Shown in pieces: positions 1-7,770 of a stretch of DNA of 64,000 nt. The DNA is from Flavobacteriaceae bacterium GSB9. GTDB lineage: Bacteria > Bacteroidota > Bacteroidia > Flavobacteriales > Flavobacteriaceae. Each line of letters starts with the position of its first letter. The first letter of the stretch is position 1. The stretch is taken from contig CP062007.1 in NCBI GenBank assembly GCA_022749295.1, positions 620,001 through 684,000 on the forward strand, in the 5' to 3' direction. Below the pieces are notes generated by a model that worked only from the letters and a program-made list of their open reading frames with translations, searched no databases and was not told the DNA's origin. The translations under genes were made by a program, and so were the position numbers.

Positions 1-663
1 TACATTCTAGAAGGTAAGCCGTTTAAAAGCCTAAGTTCTGGAAGAACGGATGCCATGGTATCGGCAGAGCATGCTGCTTTCGAGTTGTTTTTGGAGGAGC
101 CCATTGAAGATCAAGCTTATTTTTTAGATTGGTTTAACTATAACCTCCCACAAGATATTCGAGCTTTAAGCATTAAGGAAGTTGATAGGAAGTTCAACAT
201 AATCAACCACTCAAAAATAAAGGAATACCTTTATTTGTTTACTTATGGTCAAAAATGCCACCCCTTTTGCGCCCCCATCATGACAACTATTCTGGACGAT
301 TTAAACATCGATGTTATGAAAGAAGGCGCAAAACTGTTTGAGGGTGAACATTACTTAAAAACCTATTGTTATAAACCTTCGGAAAACGGCGTTTATTATC
401 GTACTATTTTAACTTGCGAATTGGTCGAAAACACAATTTATACAGCAAGTTACTTTCCTGAAAAATCTTATATACTGAGGGTTCAGGGCAAAGGGTTTAT
501 GCGCAATCAAATTCGGTTGATGATGGGCACACTTATCGATTTAGGAAAAGGCAATTTATCGCTTGACGATATTAAGGCGAGCTTAGAGCCTCAAAATAAT
601 ATTAAAATGAACTACATCGCTCCAGCATCTGGCTTGATTCTCAAAAACATCGATTTTTTATAG
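1..663 (+). CDS. truA: tRNA pseudouridine synthase TruA family, 5' truncated
   Basis: Open reading frame enters at base 1, so the N-terminus lies outside the window; 220 residues are visible. TruA isomerises uridines 38-40 in tRNA anticodon arms. The conserved catalytic segment reads GRTDAMVSA, with the catalytic Asp at visible residue 17; most family members have G where this has M19. The C-terminal GKGFMRNQIRLMMGTL segment (starting near residue 162) is the typical TruA RNA-binding/dimer region. The ATG at 55 is internal to the family domain and is not the start. The protein could be a TruA paralogue rather than the main housekeeping enzyme, because parts of the middle are divergent. Confidence 0.82.
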   Translation, partial: YILEGKPFKSLSSGRTDAMVSAEHAAFELFLEEPIEDQAYFLDWFNYNLPQDIRALSIKEVDRKFNIINHSKIKEYLYLFTYGQKCHPFCAPIMTTILDDLNIDVMKEGAKLFEGEHYLKTYCYKPSENGVYYRTILTCELVENTIYTASYFPEKSYILRVQGKGFMRNQIRLMMGTLIDLGKGNLSLDDIKASLEPQNNIKMNYIAPASGLILKNIDFL

Positions 664-785
664 CATTTAAACTAAAACCATGTTTTATTTGTATGAAAAT
701 AAGTTGATTGATATAAAGTTTTTCTTTTAAATATGACATTTTATTCCTATATTACTATCTGAGTCAAACTAAAAAACACTAAACT

Positions 786-947
786 ATGTTACGTTGGACA
801 ATTATCTTTGTAGTCATTGCCCTTATTGCTGGAGTTTTAGGCTTTGGAGGGGTTGCTGGTGCTTCAGCTGGTATCGCTAAAATTTGTTTCTATATCTTTT
901 TAGCACTTTTTTTAATCTCCCTTATAAGAGGTTTTATGAAAAAATAG
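786..947 (+). CDS. DUF1328 (YtjA-like) small membrane protein
   Basis: This 53-residue ORF begins [22 protein letters not shown] and ends in a second hydrophobic stretch followed by RGFMKK. Two short membrane helices with a Gly-rich turn ([11 protein letters not shown]) and the opening LRW are the hallmarks of the DUF1328/YtjA family, whose molecular function is unknown but which is often stress-associated. It is followed within 30 bases by a small lipoprotein gene on the same strand, then Dps and MscS, so a stress-related envelope role is a reasonable inference only. Confidence 0.8.
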   Translation: MLRWTIIFVVIALIAGVLGFGGVAGASAGIAKICFYIFLALFLISLIRGFMKK

Positions 948-976
948 TATTAATTAACCATTTAAAATCAAAAATT

Positions 977-1141
977 ATGAAAAAAGTATTCTTAACATTA
1001 GCATTATTGTTTTCAGTATCAACAGTATTTGTAGGGTGCAGAGATGAAAAAAGTGCTGGAGAAAAAGTAGAAGACGCTGTTGATGATGTTGGAGATGGAA
1101 TGGAAGATGCAGCAGATGAAGTTGAAGATGCCTTTGATTAA
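977..1141 (+). CDS. Small acidic lipoprotein
   Basis: A 54-residue protein with a Lys-rich start (MKKVFLTLALLF), a hydrophobic core and a lipobox-like VFVGC, so Cys21 would be lipidated after signal peptidase II cleavage. The mature part is extremely acidic, built of repeated E/D-V/A-E-D-A units (EKVEDAVDDVGDGMEDAADE), probably an amphipathic helix. ATG 977 is chosen because it opens directly into the signal sequence; an upstream in-frame ATG at 884 would overlap the DUF1328 gene and spoil the signal. Function is unknown. Co-transcription with the DUF1328 gene is likely (30-base gap, terminator only after this gene). Confidence 0.75.
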   Translation: MKKVFLTLALLFSVSTVFVGCRDEKSAGEKVEDAVDDVGDGMEDAADEVEDAFD

Positions 1142-1166
1142 CATCTAATAATTTCAATACATATCG

Positions 1167-1190
1167 AAAGGCCCTTATCATGGGCTTTTT
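1167..1190 (+). terminator. Rho-independent terminator
   Basis: Hairpin AAAGGCCC / GGGCTTTT with a 7-base loop followed by a T run, 26 bases after the lipoprotein stop codon. It closes the DUF1328-lipoprotein unit and separates it from dps. Confidence 0.75.
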
Positions 1191-1325
1191 GTTGTTAAAA
1201 GACCAGTGACTCAATAACCTTATCAAAGCTTACTATTGACCTAAAAAAACTTTTAACATTCGCTTTTTTTTTAACAAAAAATTAAGTTAAAGAAGTTCGC
1301 AATCCGTTAAATCCCGTTAAAGCAC

Positions 1326-1356
1326 TTGACAAGTTTCAGTTCTAAACGTAGTTTAT
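1326..1356 (+). promoter_or_regulatory. Possible Bacteroidota promoter of dps
   Basis: TTG at 1326-1328 followed after 20 bases by TAGTTTAT at 1349-1356, close to the flavobacterial consensus TTG-N17-23-TANNTTTG. It lies 31 bases before the dps ATG. The -7 box matches imperfectly (last two positions), so this is a suggestion. Confidence 0.35.
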
Positions 1357-1386
1357 CGTTAGTCTAACTAATAAAAAAAAACGATT

Positions 1387-1893
1387 ATGAACTATTTAAA
1401 TATTAAAGATGAAGATTTGTTGAAAGTTGTTGTAGAACTCAACACCTTACTGGCAGATTACCACATTTATTATCAAAAACTAAGAAGTAATCATTGGAAT
1501 ATTTTAGGTAAAAACTTTTTCGATTTGCATTTAAAGTTTGAAGAGCTGTATACCGATGCCCGAGTTAAAATTGATGAAATAGCCGAACGTATATTAACTT
1601 TAAAGTATCATCCCATGAGCAAACTTGAAGACTACTTAAAAGTATCTTCCATTACGGAAGCAGCTCCCTTAAAGTCCGATAAAGCCATGATTGAAGAAAC
1701 TCTAAAAGACCATAAGATAATATTGGCTCAAATGTCTAAAGTAATAGAAGTCGCCAATAGTGTATCCGATGAAGGTACTATAGATTTAATAGGAGCCTAC
1801 ATAAGAGAATTAGAAAAATACAGCTGGATGCTCGATGCTTGGAGTAAAGATACTACGGCATCACTTAAAGAAAGCATGATAGAAATGTCGTAA
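1387..1893 (+). CDS. dps: Dps family ferritin-like DNA-protection protein
   Basis: A 168-residue Dps-type mini-ferritin, the usual length. Dps dodecamers oxidise Fe(II) with H2O2 and store the iron, protecting DNA during starvation and oxidative stress. The inter-subunit ferroxidase ligands are all present with canonical spacing: His36 (in SNHWN), His48 (in FDLHLKFEEL), Asp63 and Glu67 (in KIDEIAERI). Trp37 after the first His is typical. The next gene, an MscS channel, starts 39 bases downstream on the same strand, so the two may be co-transcribed. The cytoplasmic protein lacks an obvious Lys-rich N-terminal DNA-binding tail. Confidence 0.92.
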   Translation: MNYLNIKDEDLLKVVVELNTLLADYHIYYQKLRSNHWNILGKNFFDLHLKFEELYTDARVKIDEIAERILTLKYHPMSKLEDYLKVSSITEAAPLKSDKAMIEETLKDHKIILAQMSKVIEVANSVSDEGTIDLIGAYIRELEKYSWMLDAWSKDTTASLKESMIEMS

Positions 1894-1932
1894 CAAACAA
1901 AAGCTTTAACTGTAAATAAACACTAATGAAAC

Positions 1933-2832
1933 ATGAAAAACACGTTACATGAGGCTTTTAATAGCTTGATTGAAAAACTAGAAAGTTGGTTAACTGCCAT
2001 CATCCAAAACATACCCAACTTAATCTTGGCTATTGTGGTTATGGTTGTTGCTTATTTTGTAGCGAAGTACACCAGAAAGATAGTTTCTAAACTCGTTGCA
2101 AAACGAGTTAGTCAAGAATCTATTAGTAACATGATAGCCAAAATAGCAGCGGTTATTGTTGTAATTTCGGGGCTGTTTCTAGCTTTGGGGATAATGAACC
2201 TAAGCAAAATGCTTACATCATTATTAGCTGGTGCGGGAGTGGCTGGACTGGCTGTAGGCTTAGCGCTTCAGGGTACTTTGTCCAATACATTTGCAGGTGT
2301 CATTTTGTCATTTCGAAAAAAAGTACAGATAGGCAATTGGGTTGAAACCAATGGTTTTTCGGGAGAAGTTATGGATATTAACCTGAAAGACTTTACATTA
2401 AAAGAGGCCGACAACAATTTAGTGGTCATTCCAAATAGGATGATTTTAGAAAACCCTCTAAAAAACTATTCACTCACCACACGCATGCGTGTAGCTTTGG
2501 AATGTGGAGTGGGGTATGAGTCAGACTTGGAAAAGGTGAAAACTTTAACCAAAGAAACCGTTGCTAAATCGTTCGACCAAGTGAAATCGACTAACGATGT
2601 TGAATTTTATTACACAGAGTTTGGCGATAGTTCTATTAATTTTTTGTGTAGATTTTGGATTGATGCCGAAAGTATTCTCGAAAAATTAAGAGCAAAATCA
2701 ACCGTTATTATCGAAATTAAAAAGGCCTTTGACAAGGCAGGAATTAATATTCCGTTTCCAATTAGAACCTTGGAGTTTAACAATAAATTGACATTGGATG
2801 AAACATCGTTTAATAAGCATTCAGATAATTAG
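1933..2832 (+). CDS. Small-conductance mechanosensitive channel, MscS family
   Basis: A 299-residue, three-TM MscS-type channel that releases solutes on hypo-osmotic shock from the inner membrane. TM1 is about residues 28-48, TM2 about 68-90, and the pore-lining TM3 about 97-125 shows the Gly/Ala-rich pattern LLAGAGVAGLAVGLALQGT followed by the family LSNTFAGV segment. The rest is the beta domain (QIGNWVETNGFSGEVMDINL) and the alpha/beta cage. It follows dps by 39 bases and ends before a strong terminator. It is one of three MscS-family genes in this window (others at 27065 and 38806). Confidence 0.92.
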   Translation: MKNTLHEAFNSLIEKLESWLTAIIQNIPNLILAIVVMVVAYFVAKYTRKIVSKLVAKRVSQESISNMIAKIAAVIVVISGLFLALGIMNLSKMLTSLLAGAGVAGLAVGLALQGTLSNTFAGVILSFRKKVQIGNWVETNGFSGEVMDINLKDFTLKEADNNLVVIPNRMILENPLKNYSLTTRMRVALECGVGYESDLEKVKTLTKETVAKSFDQVKSTNDVEFYYTEFGDSSINFLCRFWIDAESILEKLRAKSTVIIEIKKAFDKAGINIPFPIRTLEFNNKLTLDETSFNKHSDN

Positions 2833-2867
2833 TTTAAAGTAATAGTACTATTAATACATTGATTTTT

Positions 2868-2904
2868 CGAAAAGTCTCGAATCCATCGAGACTTTTCGTA
2901 TTTT
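2868..2904 (+). terminator. Strong hairpin terminator after mscS
   Basis: Perfect 13-base inverted repeat CGAAAAGTCTCGA (2868-2880) / TCGAGACTTTTCG (2886-2898) with a 5-base loop, followed by TATTTT. It lies 36 bases after the MscS stop codon. Confidence 0.75.
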
Positions 2905-2932
2905 AGGAATCTACAATTTTAATTTTATAATT

Positions 2933-3619
2933 ATGGGCTTAGTTGTACCGAAAGAAGCACTTACATTTTTAAACAAACTTGAAAAAAATAATAATCGCGA
3001 TTGGTTCAATAATAATAAAACAAAATTTAAAGCTATTGAAAAGGAAGTAAAAATGTTTTATAATGCCATTTTTGAAAGATTAAACAAGCATGATGATATA
3101 GAAAAATTAAAGATGTTCAGAATATATCGTGATGTGCGCTTTTCGAAAAATAAAATGCCTTATAAAACTAATTTTGGTGGGGCTTTTCACCGTGCAAAAC
3201 CTAAACTAAGGGGCGGTTATTATCTTCACATTCAACCTAATAATCAAAGTTTTTTGGCAACTGGATTTTGGCAACCTAACGCAGCAGATTTACTACGCAT
3301 AAGAAAGGAATTTGAAATGGACGATGCCGAAATACGCGACATTTTGGCCAACAGAACCTTTAATACGGTTTGGGGCAATACTTTTGAAGGCGACGAAGTA
3401 AAAACTGCCCCAAAAGGCTTCGGCCGGGAGCACAAGGCTATCGATTTAATTAAAAAGAAACAATACATTTTCACTAAAAAAATTAGTGATAAAGATGTGT
3501 TGGCCTCTAATTTTTTAGATGAAATTGATAATGCGTTTATAGCCGTTAGGCCATTCTTCGATTATATGAGTGACGTACTAACAACCGATTTAAATGGTGT
3601 TTCGCTGATAGACGACTAA
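2933..3619 (+). CDS. DUF2461 family protein (TIGR02453)
   Basis: A 228-residue protein of the DUF2461/TIGR02453 family, widespread in Bacteroidota and of unknown function. Diagnostic parts are the N-terminal FLNKLEKNNNRDWFNNNK segment (residues 12-29), RIYRDVRFSKNKMPYKTNFG about residues 63-82 and GGYYLHIQP about 94-102. No signal peptide or membrane segment is seen, so it is cytoplasmic. Its stop overlaps the 3' end of the convergent gene at 3616-4032 by four bases. Confidence 0.85.
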   Translation: MGLVVPKEALTFLNKLEKNNNRDWFNNNKTKFKAIEKEVKMFYNAIFERLNKHDDIEKLKMFRIYRDVRFSKNKMPYKTNFGGAFHRAKPKLRGGYYLHIQPNNQSFLATGFWQPNAADLLRIRKEFEMDDAEIRDILANRTFNTVWGNTFEGDEVKTAPKGFGREHKAIDLIKKKQYIFTKKISDKDVLASNFLDEIDNAFIAVRPFFDYMSDVLTTDLNGVSLIDD

Positions 3620-4032
3620 ACAGCCTCTCTAAACTCGGGCTTTTCAAACAGTTGAATTTGACTTAAAAGTCGGTCTTTTACCAAATTCATCATACGTTTA
3701 TTCAAGGCAGATGAATTTTCAATGTAAAGTAAATATTCTTCAACAGTAAATTGGCCAATCACCATACCTTTCATGGAGTTTCTAAGCTTCATGTCCTTTT
3801 GTATCGCATTTTCAATGTACAACTGTCTTTTTTCCAAAGAAAGGTCGTAAAAAACAGACTTATGTTTGGTGATATAGTTTCTAAAAACTTCAATAAATAA
3901 ATCATTTTGAAGCTTAATTACGGGACGCAATACTATGTTCTGAAAACGTTCGTCTTTACTCATGTTGTCGTTAATAGTGTTGCTTAAAATTTCTGGACGA
4001 ATACTTTTAATTTGGGATTTTCTAGTGTTCAT
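3616..4032 (-). CDS. Conserved flavobacterial hypothetical protein
   Basis: A 138-residue soluble protein starting MNTRKSQIKSIRPEI, probably all-alpha. Similar flavobacterial proteins are sometimes auto-labelled 'glyoxalase', but I see no vicinal-oxygen-chelate pattern or metal-binding His/Glu arrangement, so that name is not supported here. The core FQNIVLRPVIKLQNDLF and FRNYITKHKSVFYDLS is well structured and looks conserved. It converges on and overlaps the DUF2461 gene by four bases. The 174 bases between its start and the divergent DUF72 gene are AT-rich with no clear element. Function unknown. Confidence 0.7.
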   Translation of the reverse strand: MNTRKSQIKSIRPEILSNTINDNMSKDERFQNIVLRPVIKLQNDLFIEVFRNYITKHKSVFYDLSLEKRQLYIENAIQKDMKLRNSMKGMVIGQFTVEEYLLYIENSSALNKRMMNLVKDRLLSQIQLFEKPEFREAV

Positions 4033-4206
4033 TTCGGAAAGTTTTTAATAAAATTAAGTATTATAAAAGGCTATTTGGACATCGTAATTTATTATTATCA
4101 ACGAGGTTATTAACATTTTGAATTTTCTACTTTTATCTTCTCTTAAAAAAATGCCGTTTTTTGGCGTTAATTTTAACTTTTTAAACAGTAAACCAGGTAC
4201 AATAAC

Positions 4207-5094
4207 ATGAAGTTTGGTAGTGTAACAAATCCGCAAGACATCAATTTCACCTTGCCCAAGGATCACCCAAAAACTAAAAAGGTTTTAAATCGGGTTAAGG
4301 ACGATAACGTTCCGGAAATTTACATAGGTTGCGCAAAATGGAACCGGGCAGATTTAAAAGGATTTTACCCCAGAGGCACTAAAGACGAATTGGCCTATTA
4401 TTCGTCACAATTCAATGCCATTGAACTTAATGCTACGTTTTACAGGATTTTTTCTGCCGATCAGTTTGAAAAATGGTATGATAAAACACCTGAAGGGTTT
4501 AAATTTTTCCCAAAATTGAATCAGGAAGTCAGCCATTGGAAACGATTAAATGAAACTCAAGAAGTTGTTGAGAACTACTTGAACAATGCGGCCAACTTAA
4601 AAGAAAAGTTAGGAACAGTTTTTTTGCAAATGCATAATAATTTTGCTCCCAAAGATTTTAATAGGGTTGTGGCTTTTGTAGAAAGTTGGCCAAAAGAAAT
4701 TCCTTTGGCCGTAGAGTTTAGACATACCGATTGGTACAACGACAAAACCGTTGCAGAAGCATTATACCAGCTTTTAGAAGAAAATAATATTTCAAATATT
4801 ATTGTAGATACCGCAGGACGGCGAGATTTAATGCATATGCGCTTAACAAACCCTACTGCTTTTGTTCGCTATGTGGGCGCAAACCATGATAGCGATTATA
4901 GTAGATTGGACGATTGGGTGGAGCGTTTGAAAATTTGGAAAAACCAGGGCATTAAGGAAATTGACTTTTTCATTCATCAAAATATTGAAAAAGAATCGCC
5001 TTTGCTTTCTGCTTATTTCATAAAAAAACTGAATAAAGAATTGGGATATAACCTTAAAATACCGAACGAAGATAATCAACAAGAACTCTTTTAA
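4207..5094 (+). CDS. DUF72 family TIM-barrel protein
   Basis: A 295-residue DUF72 (YecE-like) protein, normal length. The diagnostic opening EIYIGCAKWNRADLKGFYP (residues 37-55) is followed by FNAIELNATFYRI (about residues 76-88), FFPKLNQEVSH, FLQMHNNF and the PLAVEFRHTDWY segment; together these outline the DUF72 TIM-like barrel. Biochemical function is unknown. It is followed after 18 bases by an acyl-CoA thioesterase gene on the same strand, so the two may be co-transcribed. ATG 4207 gives about 35 residues ahead of the domain, and no better internal start is apparent. Confidence 0.88.
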   Translation: MKFGSVTNPQDINFTLPKDHPKTKKVLNRVKDDNVPEIYIGCAKWNRADLKGFYPRGTKDELAYYSSQFNAIELNATFYRIFSADQFEKWYDKTPEGFKFFPKLNQEVSHWKRLNETQEVVENYLNNAANLKEKLGTVFLQMHNNFAPKDFNRVVAFVESWPKEIPLAVEFRHTDWYNDKTVAEALYQLLEENNISNIIVDTAGRRDLMHMRLTNPTAFVRYVGANHDSDYSRLDDWVERLKIWKNQGIKEIDFFIHQNIEKESPLLSAYFIKKLNKELGYNLKIPNEDNQQELF

Positions 5095-5112
5095 CCTTAA
5101 TAAATATAAAAT

Positions 5113-5499
5113 ATGAGATTCCATACCAGAAAATGGGTAAAACCAGAAGATCTAAACGCTAACGGAACATTGTTTGGAGGCCGTTTGTTAGAGTGGATTG
5201 ACGAAGAAGCGGCACTCTACACAATTATTCAACTTGAAAACCAAAAAGTAGTTACTAAGTTTATGAGTGAAATAGACTTTAAAGCTTCTGCTAAACAAGG
5301 TGATATTGTTGAAATAGGCATAGAAGTGGTGAAATTTGGCAAAGCATCGTTAGTTTTGAGTTCTGAAGTTAGAAATAAAATGACCCATGAAACAATCATA
5401 ACCATTTCAAATATTGTAATGGTTAATTTGGGACCAGACGGTAAAGCAAAGCCCCATGGAAAAACAGAAGTAGAGTATGTATCGGATAGGTTAAATTAA
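5113..5499 (+). CDS. Hotdog-fold acyl-CoA thioesterase (YciA-like)
   Basis: A 128-residue single hotdog domain, expected to hydrolyse acyl-CoA thioesters in the cytoplasm. The family pattern is clear: LNANGTLFGGRLLEWIDEEAALY (residues 14-36) with the catalytic-type Asn and Asp, then VTKFMSEIDFKASAKQGDIVEI and the strand GKASLVLSSEVRNK. Length and order fit YciA/BACH-type thioesterases, which often have broad chain-length range, so the substrate cannot be fixed. It lies 18 bases after the DUF72 gene. Confidence 0.88.
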   Translation: MRFHTRKWVKPEDLNANGTLFGGRLLEWIDEEAALYTIIQLENQKVVTKFMSEIDFKASAKQGDIVEIGIEVVKFGKASLVLSSEVRNKMTHETIITISNIVMVNLGPDGKAKPHGKTEVEYVSDRLN

Positions 5500-5650
5500 G
5501 ACTGATGTTGATTCGCTTTAAAATTTATAACCATACTGCTATTCTATTAAAAAATCATAGATTATTTTAGAATCCATTGGTAATTTTGTAAAAATAAATA
5601 AGTCGAGGGCTTAATTTTTGTTATATACTGAAAAAACAAGCAGTTTTTCG

Positions 5651-5673
5651 TAAATTTGCCAGCATTTTGGCAA
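5651..5673 (+). promoter_or_regulatory. Possible -7 box and inverted repeat ahead of leuC
   Basis: In the 228-base leader between the thioesterase and leuC, TAAATTTG (5651-5658) matches the Bacteroidota -7 consensus TANNTTTG, although no good TTG sits at the expected upstream distance. It overlaps a perfect inverted repeat TTGCCA-N6-TGGCAA (5656-5673), which could be an operator at the transcription start. No leucine-rich leader peptide was seen. Confidence 0.35.
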
Positions 5674-5727
5674 TTTAAGCTTTGGCCAAAAATCCTTTTA
5701 AAGAATAAAATTAAATTAAAACATATT

Positions 5728-7128
5728 ATGAGTAAGACATTGTTTGACAAAGTGTGGGATTCGCATGTTGTTAGAAAAATAGAAGATGGTCCGGATGTAT
5801 TTTTTATAGATCGCCATTTTATCCATGAAGTTACCAGTCCTGTGGCTTTTGTAGGTTTAAAAAGCCGAGGTATTGGCGTGATGTACCCAGAAAAAACCTT
5901 TGCAACAGCTGACCATAATACCCCAACTTGGAATCAGCATTTGCCAGTAGCAGATCCTTTATCAGCAAACCAATTAGAGGCATTGGCCAGTAATGCTGCC
6001 GAATATGGTATTTCACACTGGGGATTAGGGCACAGAAACAACGGTATTGTTCATATTGTAGGTCCAGAAAACGGCATCACACTTCCTGGCTCTACTATTG
6101 TTTGTGGCGATTCACATACATCTACACACGGTGCTTTTGGAGCCATAGCCTTTGGTATTGGTACTTCTGAAGTAGAAATGGTTTTGTCAACGCAATGTAT
6201 TATGCAGCCAAAGCCTAAAAAAATGCGTATTAACGTAAATGGTAAATTAGGTTTTGGGGTAACACCAAAAGATGTAGCGCTTTATATTATTTCCCAACAA
6301 ACTACATCAGGAGCTACAGGCTATTTTGTTGAGTATGCTGGCGATGTTTTTGAAGACATGTCTATGGAAGGCCGTATGACGGTTTGTAACCTTTCAATTG
6401 AAATGGGAGCACGTGGTGGAATGATTGCACCAGACGAAAAAACATTTGAATACATTAAAGGAAGAAAGCATACACCAAAAGGCGCCGATTGGGATAAAGC
6501 CATGGTGTATTGGGAAACCTTAAAAACAGACGACGATGCTGTTTTTGATGCTGAATTTACTTATGATGCAGCCGACATCGAACCCATGATAACCTACGGA
6601 ACAAACCCAGGTATGGGCTTTGGTGTAACAAATTCTATTCCTAAAGCAGAAGATGTAGACGGCAATGTCAATACCTATAAAAAATCATTAAGCTATATGA
6701 AGTTTAATGAAGGCGATAGCATGATTGGTAAACCTGTTGATTATGTATTCTTAGGATCGTGTACCAATGGACGCATTGAGGATTTCAGAGCATTTTGTTC
6801 AATTGTTGAAGGACGCAAAAAAGCAGAAAACATCACGGCATGGTTGGTACCAGGATCGCATAAAGTTGTCGACCAAATAAAGGAAGAAGGTTTAGATAAA
6901 ATTTTGGAAGCCTCTGGTTTTGTATTAAGAGAACCAGGTTGTTCAGCTTGCTTAGCCATGAACGATGACAAAGTGCCTGCCGGAAAATTAGCAGTATCGA
7001 CATCTAACCGTAATTTTGAAGGTCGCCAAGGTCCAGGATCAAGAACATTACTGGCCTCGCCACTAGTAGCTGCAGCTACCGCAGTTGAAGGTGTAGTAAC
7101 AGACCCAAGAACATTAATTAACGCATAA
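5728..7128 (+). CDS. leuC: 3-isopropylmalate dehydratase large subunit
   Basis: LeuC, the [4Fe-4S] aconitase-type subunit that with LeuD isomerises 2-isopropylmalate to 3-isopropylmalate in leucine synthesis. ATG 5728 ([15 protein letters not shown]) gives 466 residues, the standard length; an in-frame ATG at 5656 only adds non-homologous residues. Cluster-ligand cysteines are Cys345 (GSCTNG), Cys405 and Cys408 (PGCSAC), matching the spacing of known LeuC. The [14 protein letters not shown] and GRQGPGSRT segments are typical. It is first gene of leuCDAB; leuD starts 12 bases after the stop. Confidence 0.97.
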   Translation: MSKTLFDKVWDSHVVRKIEDGPDVFFIDRHFIHEVTSPVAFVGLKSRGIGVMYPEKTFATADHNTPTWNQHLPVADPLSANQLEALASNAAEYGISHWGLGHRNNGIVHIVGPENGITLPGSTIVCGDSHTSTHGAFGAIAFGIGTSEVEMVLSTQCIMQPKPKKMRINVNGKLGFGVTPKDVALYIISQQTTSGATGYFVEYAGDVFEDMSMEGRMTVCNLSIEMGARGGMIAPDEKTFEYIKGRKHTPKGADWDKAMVYWETLKTDDDAVFDAEFTYDAADIEPMITYGTNPGMGFGVTNSIPKAEDVDGNVNTYKKSLSYMKFNEGDSMIGKPVDYVFLGSCTNGRIEDFRAFCSIVEGRKKAENITAWLVPGSHKVVDQIKEEGLDKILEASGFVLREPGCSACLAMNDDKVPAGKLAVSTSNRNFEGRQGPGSRTLLASPLVAAATAVEGVVTDPRTLINA

Positions 7129-7140
7129 AAAGAAAACATA

Positions 7141-7740
7141 ATGGCTTACGATAAATTTGAAGTTTTAACAAGTACAGCTTACCCTTTACCTATAGAAAAC
7201 GTAGATACCGATCAAATTATTCCGGCACGTTTCCTAAAAGCGACAAAACGTGAAGGATTTGGCGATAACTTTTTTAGAGATTGGAGATATGATTCTGAAG
7301 GAAATCCAATTGCAGACTTTCCTTTAAACGATTCAAAATATGAAGGTTCTAAAATATTAGTTGGTGGTAAAAACTTTGGTTCAGGTTCATCAAGAGAGCA
7401 TGCCGCTTGGTCTGTTTACGATTTTGGATTACGTTGTGTAATTTCATCGGCATTTGCAGATATCTTTAAAAACAACTGTTTAAATATTGGTGTTTTGCCA
7501 GTACAGGTTTCTGCTGCATTTGCTCAAAAGTTATTTGATGCCATTGAAGCCGATCCGAAAACAGAAATAAAAGTAGATTTGCCAAACCAAACAGTAACTT
7601 TATTGGCCACTGGCGAATCAGAGTCATTCGAAATCAATGGTTACAAAAAAGGCAATATGCTTAATGGTTTCGATGATATCGATTACTTACAGAACATGAA
7701 AGATGAGGTTGCCGAATTTGGTGAAACCAGACCTTTTTAA
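7141..7740 (+). CDS. leuD: 3-isopropylmalate dehydratase small subunit
   Basis: LeuD, 199 residues, the swivel-domain subunit that completes the isopropylmalate isomerase active site with LeuC. Hallmarks are PIENVDTDQIIPARFLK (residues 17-33) and the GGKNFGSGSSREHAAW substrate loop (about residues 75-90). It is in the leu operon 12 bases after leuC and 30 bases before the synthase gene. Confidence 0.97.
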   Translation: MAYDKFEVLTSTAYPLPIENVDTDQIIPARFLKATKREGFGDNFFRDWRYDSEGNPIADFPLNDSKYEGSKILVGGKNFGSGSSREHAAWSVYDFGLRCVISSAFADIFKNNCLNIGVLPVQVSAAFAQKLFDAIEADPKTEIKVDLPNQTVTLLATGESESFEINGYKKGNMLNGFDDIDYLQNMKDEVAEFGETRPF

Positions 7741-7770
7741 TTAAAAATAACCTAAGCCCGTTTACTTTTA

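Noticed and set aside
3616-4032. Glyoxalase function for the protein at 3616-4032
   Set aside because: No glyoxalase metal ligands or fold repeats are seen; such a name would rest only on transferred annotation.
5656-7128. Longer LeuC from 5656
   Set aside because: The first 24 residues have no LeuC homology, and the start at 5728 gives the standard 466 residues.
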